The position numbers were made by a program, and so were the translations under genes. DNA of 25,809 nt from Faecalibacterium sp. Lineage in GTDB: Bacteria; Bacillota; Clostridia; Oscillospirales; Ruminococcaceae. The notes beneath the pieces are model-generated. The model was not told the DNA's origin and did no database searches. It worked only from the letters and a program-made list of their open reading frames with translations. The stretch is from positions 1-25,809 of the forward strand of contig JAFULE010000137.1 of NCBI GenBank assembly GCA_017483235.1. Direction: 5' to 3'. Of the stretch, positions 21,968-25,809 are shown piece by piece. How positions within the stretch are numbered: the first letter of the stretch is position 1; each line of letters opens with the position of its first letter.

Positions 21968-23158
21968 TTAACCGCAGTAGTCCATCTGCATGATCTCGTC
22001 GTAGGCCGAGGCAGCATACTCTTCCAGCAGGCCGCGATCGTACAGATACTGCAAAATGGTGTACCGGTTGCGGCGGAAAGTACGCCCGCGCAGCACACCT
22101 TCGACAAAGCGCTGCTTTTCGGTAACCGTAAAGGGCATGCGCACCACCTGCTGCATGGCCCGCACCTCGTCGAACAGGGGCAAAAATTCACCGATCATTG
22201 CTTTCAATTCCTGATCATCGGTTTCGCGGTACAAACGGCGGTACATGGCCATGGCCATAAAGGCAGCCTCGCCGCATTCGATGCCATGCGAATTGGGCAG
22301 CTTGCCTTCTTCCACGTCCATCGTTTCCCATGTCTGGCCCACCATATGCTCGCAGCCCGAAGCCGGGCGGGAGCTTCCGGTATAGGCCATGCACAACCCG
22401 GACAGGATCAGCCCCTCGATGGTGCTGCGCACCGCCTCGATCGAGCGCTCATGCAGATGATACGCGTTTTTAACACAGGTATCGGTGGCCCGGAATACCA
22501 TATCCACCACGGTGTCACAGTAATATTCGTTCACCGTGCGGCGGGCCAGCCGCCAGTCCAGCAGGGCCACATATTTGCACACCATGTCGCCCACACCGGC
22601 CTGCAGCAGTTCATAGGGGGCCTGCGCACAGATGTTCAAGTCGATGATCACATGGCGGGCGGTGGTGCAGTCGTAATTCATCTTTTTATTGCCCACGATC
22701 AGGGGTGCCACCATCGAAACATAGCCATCCATCGAGGGGGCGGTACCTACCACACCGTATTCCAGCCCCAGCCGGTAGCTAACCATGCGGCAGATGTCGT
22801 TTACCGAGCCGGAGCCCACTGCCAGAATGTAATCCGGCAGCTGGGAAAACTTGTTGATGTCAAACTTTTCGCGGTCGAGGCCGGCTTCGATCAGCACCCG
22901 GCCCACATTGGTGTCGGTGGGGTGGGCACCCGCAGCCAGCACAAAGCTGTGGGACAACATGCCCGCCTGACGCAGCAGCTGCTCGACCCGGCGGCCGGCA
23001 GCCTGATAGGTGTTTTCGTCGGCCACCAGAAAGATCTTGTGATAGCCCTTCAGGATGTCGGCCACCTTTTCCGCGGCGCCTTCACTGATCTCAACCGCCT
23101 TCAGCGGCACACGATGTTTTTTCTGCTCGCAGGTGCAGTCGAATTCAAACTGAAACAT
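21968..23158 (-). CDS. sn-Glycerol-1-phosphate dehydrogenase, AraM/EgsA family
   Basis: A 396-residue NAD(P)-dependent metal dehydrogenase of the iron-containing alcohol dehydrogenase fold. It reduces dihydroxyacetone phosphate to glycerol-1-phosphate in characterised AraM proteins. Motifs are the nucleotide-binding VGSGSVNDICR (115-124), TAPSMDGYVSMVAPL, and metal ligands placed as Asp191 (GVGDMVCK), His271 (SGCEHMVG) and His291 (NSHGIECGE). Length is normal for AraM. AAAAGGAGC lies before the ATG. It is alone between its promoter and terminator. AraM often accompanies arabinose genes in Bacillota, but none are seen here. Confidence 0.92.
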   Translation of the reverse strand: MFQFEFDCTCEQKKHRVPLKAVEISEGAAEKVADILKGYHKIFLVADENTYQAAGRRVEQLLRQAGMLSHSFVLAAGAHPTDTNVGRVLIEAGLDREKFDINKFSQLPDYILAVGSGSVNDICRMVSYRLGLEYGVVGTAPSMDGYVSMVAPLIVGNKKMNYDCTTARHVIIDLNICAQAPYELLQAGVGDMVCKYVALLDWRLARRTVNEYYCDTVVDMVFRATDTCVKNAYHLHERSIEAVRSTIEGLILSGLCMAYTGSSRPASGCEHMVGQTWETMDVEEGKLPNSHGIECGEAAFMAMAMYRRLYRETDDQELKAMIGEFLPLFDEVRAMQQVVRMPFTVTEKQRFVEGVLRGRTFRRNRYTILQYLYDRGLLEEYAASAYDEIMQMDYCG

Positions 23159-23187
23159 GGTTCGGGCTCCTTTTCGCTTTTTGTTTC

Positions 23188-23217
23188 AGTATAGCAGAGC
23201 GATACCGACCGTTACAA
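23188..23217 (-). promoter_or_regulatory. Promoter of araM-type gene
   Basis: TTGTAA (23217-23212), 18-base spacer, TATACT (23193-23188) on the minus strand, about 30 bases before the start codon. Confidence 0.7.
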
Positions 23218-23280
23218 TCTCATTTTTTTATTTTTTCCAATCCACGCTGCAAAAAACAGAGAAAGGGTATTCTGCACAAA

Positions 23281-23346
23281 CAAAAACAGCCCTGCCAAAC
23301 GGCAGGGCTGTAAAGCATACAGGATACGGATATATCAGCGCTTGCT
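23281..23346 (-). repeat. Duplicate of rpsI 3' end and terminator (copy A)
   Basis: Sixty-six bases match 23443-23509 with one base change and one A indel. They contain a terminator stem (23287-23296 with 23301-23310) and the last codons Ser-Lys-Arg-stop of rpsI. Copy A has no gene attached, so it is a duplicated fragment. Confidence 0.9.
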
Positions 23347-23442
23347 CGCCCCGCCGCAGCGGGGTGTGCGTAGGCCAACCGGGCGCAAGTCCGGCTCTTG
23401 GGCCGGAGCTGAACTGGCCAGTTCAGCCCGTTTTTTACAAAA
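23347..23442. repeat. 96-nt hairpin-rich insert between the two rpsI-end copies
   Basis: No open gene. It contains CCCCGC/GCGGGG, TCCGGC/GCCGGA and the 20-base palindrome GCTGAACTGGCCAGTTCAGC, the last followed by GTTTTTT on the plus strand. It may be a REP-like dispersed element or a structured RNA piece. With the flanking copies and an AT-rich stretch it fills the 338-bp gap 23159-23497. Confidence 0.6.
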
Positions 23443-23509
23443 CAAAAAACAGCCCTGCCAAACGGCAGGGCTGCAAAGCATACAGGATACGGATATATCA
23501 GCGCTTGCT
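23443..23509 (-). repeat. Original copy of the duplicated rpsI 3' end (copy B)
   Basis: Sixty-seven bases spanning the rpsI terminator and its last three codons. They match copy A at 23281-23346 apart from one T/C change and one extra A. Confidence 0.88.
23444..23473 (-). terminator. Terminator of rplM-rpsI operon
   Basis: CAGCCCTGCC / GGCAGGGCTG stem (23450-23459, 23464-23473), four-base loop, and six T on the minus strand. It lies 24 bases after the rpsI stop. Confidence 0.92.
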
Positions 23510-23896
23510 GAACTGGGGAGCACGACGGGCGCCCTTCAGACCGTACTTCTTACGCTCCTTCATACGAGGATCGCGGGTCAGGAAGCCAGCCTTCTTCAGG
23601 ATGGGACGAACGTCATCGCCGCTCTGCAGCAGGGCGCGGGACAGGCCGTGACGGATAGCGCCAGCCTGGCCGGCGATACCGCCGCCGTTTACGCGGACAA
23701 CGATGTCGTACTTCTCTTCAACGCCCAGCAGAGCCAGAGGGCTGCGGACGATCAGCTTCAGGGTCTCCAGACCGAAGTAGTTGTCGATGTCACGGTCGTT
23801 GATGGTGATCTTGCCGGTGCCGGCGTACACGCGAACGCGGGCAACGGAATGCTTACGACGGCCGGTGCCGTAGAAATAAGACTTGGTTTCGTACAT
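23498..23896 (-). CDS. rpsI: Small ribosomal subunit protein uS9
   Basis: A 132-residue 30S ribosomal protein S9, normal length. Family features are YGTGRRKHSVARVRV, the central NGGGIAGQAGAIRHGLSRAL, and the basic C-terminal tail MKERKKYGLKGARRAPQFSK ending in Arg, which reaches the P-site tRNA. It lies 14 bases after rplM, the usual bacterial pair, and shares its promoter. Confidence 0.99.
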   Translation of the reverse strand: MYETKSYFYGTGRRKHSVARVRVYAGTGKITINDRDIDNYFGLETLKLIVRSPLALLGVEEKYDIVVRVNGGGIAGQAGAIRHGLSRALLQSGDDVRPILKKAGFLTRDPRMKERKKYGLKGARRAPQFSKR

Positions 23897-23910
23897 CTTC
23901 AGTTGCCTCC

Positions 23911-24339
23911 TTAGAACTCAAACTTTTCGGGCTTCTGAGCAGCGTGGGCATGCTCGGCACCCTTGTAGCAGTGCAGGCGGGTCATGGCCTTGGTGCCAAT
24001 GGTGTTGGAGGGAACCATGCCCTTCACAGCGTAGGTCATAGCCTTGTCGCTGTTCTCAGCCATCAGCTTGCTGTACTGCACCTTCTTCAGGCCGCCAACA
24101 AAACGGCTGTGGGTGTAGTGGAACTTCTGCTCGGCCTTCTTGCCGGTCAGAACTGCCTTCTCGCAGTTGATGATGATGACGTTGTCACCGCAGTCCACGT
24201 TGGGGGTGAAGTTGACCTTCTGCTTGCCGCGCAGCAGAACGGCAGCCTGAGCGGCCACATGGCCCAGGGGCTTGCCGGCAGCGTCCAGCAGATACCAGCC
24301 GCGCTGCACTTCAGCGGGCTTTACCAGAGTAGTGCTCAT
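23911..24339 (-). CDS. rplM: Large ribosomal subunit protein uL13
   Basis: A 142-residue 50S protein L13 with the hallmarks WYLLDAAGKPLGHVAAQAA, VDCGDNVIIINCEKAVLTGK and KGMVPSNTIG. AGGAGG precedes the ATG with a good gap. It is the first gene of the rplM-rpsI operon. A short structured leader precedes it, which may allow autogenous control by L13 as in other Bacillota. Confidence 0.99.
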   Translation of the reverse strand: MSTTLVKPAEVQRGWYLLDAAGKPLGHVAAQAAVLLRGKQKVNFTPNVDCGDNVIIINCEKAVLTGKKAEQKFHYTHSRFVGGLKKVQYSKLMAENSDKAMTYAVKGMVPSNTIGTKAMTRLHCYKGAEHAHAAQKPEKFEF

Positions 24340-24375
24340 ATCTATTTCCTCCTGTTGAAACTTTACAAACTTACG

Positions 24376-24392
24376 GCGCCTTGCTCAGGCGC
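24376..24392 (-). promoter_or_regulatory. Leader hairpin of rplM, possible L13 leader
   Basis: GCGCCT / AGGCGC stem with a five-base loop, a few bases after the expected transcription start. Position and size fit the L13 leader RNAs of Bacillota, but consensus matching was not possible here. Confidence 0.5.
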
Positions 24393-24399
24393 GAGACTT

Positions 24400-24428
24400 A
24401 GTATATACCACAAAAAATGCCGCGTCAA
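24400..24428 (-). promoter_or_regulatory. Promoter of rplM-rpsI operon
   Basis: TTGACG (24428-24423), 17-base spacer, TATACT (24405-24400) on the minus strand, with A/T-rich upstream DNA that may act as an UP element. Strong, as expected for ribosomal genes. Confidence 0.88.
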
Positions 24429-24474
24429 GGCTTTTTTTGAAAAAAATCAACCAATTTTTGAATTACTCTCAAAT

Positions 24475-24508
24475 TCTCTCGTTTTCTCTTGATATCTCTT
24501 GTTTTCTC
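24475..24508. repeat. Short pyrimidine direct repeat upstream of rplM
   Basis: TCTCTCGTTTTCTC (24475-24488) and TCTCTTGTTTTCTC (24495-24508) differ at one base and are 20 bp apart, in an AT-rich pyrimidine tract. The remaining part of the 305-bp gap 24340-24644 holds two divergent promoters and no gene. Confidence 0.6.
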
Positions 24509-24597
24509 ATTTTCGATTTTTAAAAAAACTTTTTGAAATTTTGTGCTTTTTCACAAAACCTTTCGGATTGGTTCTTTCTGCGGCGCGGCTTTTATGA

Positions 24598-24617
24598 TAT
24601 ACTGTGTTTATTATAAT
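24598..24617 (+). promoter_or_regulatory. Possible -10 boxes for ttcA-like gene
   Basis: TATACT (24598-24603) and TATAAT (24612-24617) are good -10 hexamers 28-47 bases before the ATG. Neither has a convincing -35 box, so the choice is open. Confidence 0.35.
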
Positions 24618-24644
24618 GGGGTGTTATGTGAAAGGGGGCTTTTC

Positions 24645-25421
24645 ATGGCCGGTAAAAGTATGCAGCGGCTCAGCGGGCTGATGCGCAAAGCCATTCAGGA
24701 TTATGAAATGATCGCCCCCGGCGACCGCATTCTGGTGGGTGTTTCGGGCGGCAAAGACAGCGTAGCCCTTACCCTTGGGCTGGCTGCGGTGCGGCAGTAT
24801 CTGGGCGTGCCCTTCGAGCTGCAGGCCGTTACCCTCGACCCACAGTTCGGCGGCCAGCCCACCGATTACTCGGTGCTGGAAGAATTGTTTGCCCAACACG
24901 GAATCCCTTATGAGATTCGCCGCACCGAGATCGGCCCGGTGGTATTTGATTACCGCAAAGAAAAAAATCCCTGTGCGCTGTGTGCCAAGCTGCGCCGCGG
25001 CGCACTGCATACTGCAGCCCAGCAGCTGGGCTGCAACAAGGTGGCACTGGGGCATCATCTGGACGACGCCATCGAAACCTTTTATATGAACCTGTGGCGC
25101 GAGGGGCGCATCGGCTGTTTTTCGCCGGTGACCTATCTGTCCCGCCGCAATCTGACCATGATCCGCCCCATGCTGCTGGCCACCGAGGCCGAAGTACGCA
25201 AGGCGATCAAAGAAGCGGAACTGCCGGTGGTAAAAAGCCGCTGCCCGGCCGACGGTGTGACCGTGCGGGAGGACACCAAGCAGTTTGTGGCCGAGATGTG
25301 CCGCAAGGACCCGGCCTTCCGCCAGAAAACCCTGAATGCTTTGCAGGAAAGCGGCATCGACGGCTGGCGGCCCAAACACACCGGTCGCATGAAGGACCGC
25401 CCTGCCCCCACGGAGGATTGA
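24645..25421 (+). CDS. TtcA-like tRNA thiolation protein (PP-loop ATPase)
   Basis: A 258-residue cytoplasmic enzyme of the TtcA/TilS superfamily. The ATP PP-loop SGGKDS is at 34-39, LGHHLDDAIETF near 135, and CALC (Cys110, Cys113) together with Cys200 (SRCPAD) reproduce the three Cys that hold the Fe-S cluster in TtcA. This fits thiolation of a tRNA cytidine or related base rather than TilS lysidine synthesis. The start is ATG 24645 after AAAGGGGG; the frame extends upstream without a better site. The alanine racemase gene follows three bases later. Confidence 0.9.
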   Translation: MAGKSMQRLSGLMRKAIQDYEMIAPGDRILVGVSGGKDSVALTLGLAAVRQYLGVPFELQAVTLDPQFGGQPTDYSVLEELFAQHGIPYEIRRTEIGPVVFDYRKEKNPCALCAKLRRGALHTAAQQLGCNKVALGHHLDDAIETFYMNLWREGRIGCFSPVTYLSRRNLTMIRPMLLATEAEVRKAIKEAELPVVKSRCPADGVTVREDTKQFVAEMCRKDPAFRQKTLNALQESGIDGWRPKHTGRMKDRPAPTED

Positions 25422-25424
25422 CCC

Positions 25425-25809
25425 ATGCATGTTTCCGCATTTGAAAAGCACTGCTGGGCCGAGATCGACCTTGACGCGCTTTTGCACAACTTTTCCCTGA
25501 TCCAAAATAACGCGCAGGCCCCGGTATGTGCAGTGGTCAAGGCAGACGCCTACGGCCACGGTGATGTGGCGGTGGCCCGCACCCTGCAAACCGCCGGCGC
25601 TGCCGCTTTTGCGGTAAGCAGCCTGCCCGAGGGCCGGCATCTGCGGCGGCACGGCATCACCCGGCCCATTCTGGTGTTGGGTTATACCGACCCCGCACAA
25701 GCCGCTGCACTGGCCCATGACGATATTACTACCGCCGTGTTTTCTTTGGAATATGCACAGGCACTTTCTGACGCAGCCCTCAAAGCCGGTGTTACGGTAA
25801 AGGTACACA
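25425..25809 (+). CDS. alr: Alanine racemase, 3' end cut by window edge
   Basis: The first 128 codons of a PLP enzyme making D-alanine for peptidoglycan. WAEIDLDALLHNF and the PLP-lysine motif VVKADAYGHG (Lys39) are diagnostic, followed by FAVSSLPEGRHLRRHGI and RPILVLGYT. The ATG at 25425 has GGAGG eight bases upstream, within the end of the preceding gene, so the two are coupled. Confidence 0.95.
   Translation, partial: MHVSAFEKHCWAEIDLDALLHNFSLIQNNAQAPVCAVVKADAYGHGDVAVARTLQTAGAAAFAVSSLPEGRHLRRHGITRPILVLGYTDPAQAAALAHDDITTAVFSLEYAQALSDAALKAGVTVKVH

Noticed and set aside
23281..23509. CRISPR-like repeat-spacer-repeat
   Set aside because: There are only two copies, and they contain the rpsI coding end and a terminator. 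No further repeats or cas genes are present.

Overview
The window looks like a chromosome segment from a GC-rich gut Bacillota, most likely an Oscillospiraceae of the Faecalibacterium / Gemmiger / Subdoligranulum type. The basis is Firmicute-style promoters and AGGAGG ribosome sites, a cysS T-box leader, a MarR/ABC exporter pair, an AraM-type glycerol-1-phosphate dehydrogenase, and a TRAP uptake system linked to pectin-oligomer genes. The taxonomic call is inference from gene style. No tRNA, rRNA, insertion sequence, prophage gene or CRISPR array was seen.

Layout. 1-2319: end-truncated ABC exporter half and its upstream MarR regulator, on the minus strand. 2372-7242: a large fused GT-C/PMT glycosyltransferase and cysS with a complete T-box leader (specifier UGC) and promoter. 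7305-8448: asnA on the plus strand, broken by a one-base deletion, ending in a perfectly symmetrical two-way terminator. 8453-10216: a three-gene minus operon (trigger-factor-like protein, small membrane protein, KdgF-like cupin). 10304-17039: the accessory core, made of a TRAP transporter (dctP-dctQ-dctM) and, upstream on the same strand, esterase, TIM-barrel epimerase, RpiB-like isomerase and a PL22 oligogalacturonate lyase. 17115-18688: divergent HIT-protein and Gfo/Idh/MocA oxidoreductase genes. 18693-20556: a LacI-family regulator divergent from a ribulose-phosphate-3-epimerase-like gene. 20603-23217: an AI-2E-family permease and an AraM-type dehydrogenase. 23281-24428: rplM-rpsI with a duplicated 3' end and a 96-nt hairpin-rich insert. 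24645-25809: a TtcA-like tRNA thiolase and the start of alanine racemase.

How the genes fit together. The 10.3-17.0 kb block reads as an intracellular pathway for short (possibly acetylated) oligogalacturonides. The TRAP system imports an acidic sugar, the serine esterase could remove acetyl groups, PL22 splits unsaturated oligogalacturonate, and an atypical RpiB-fold isomerase stands where kduI would be expected. A KdgF-like cupin lies a few kb away. Later enzymes (kduD, kdgK, kdgA) are not visible here, although the oxidoreductase and epimerases could serve related steps. The block carries strong promoters with clear palindromes: TAAAACGTTTTA just downstream of the esterase-operon -10 box, and two identical TTTGTACAAATT sites 97 bp apart flanking the dctP promoter. 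The local LacI-type protein is a candidate ligand for one of them. These links are inference from gene content and position.
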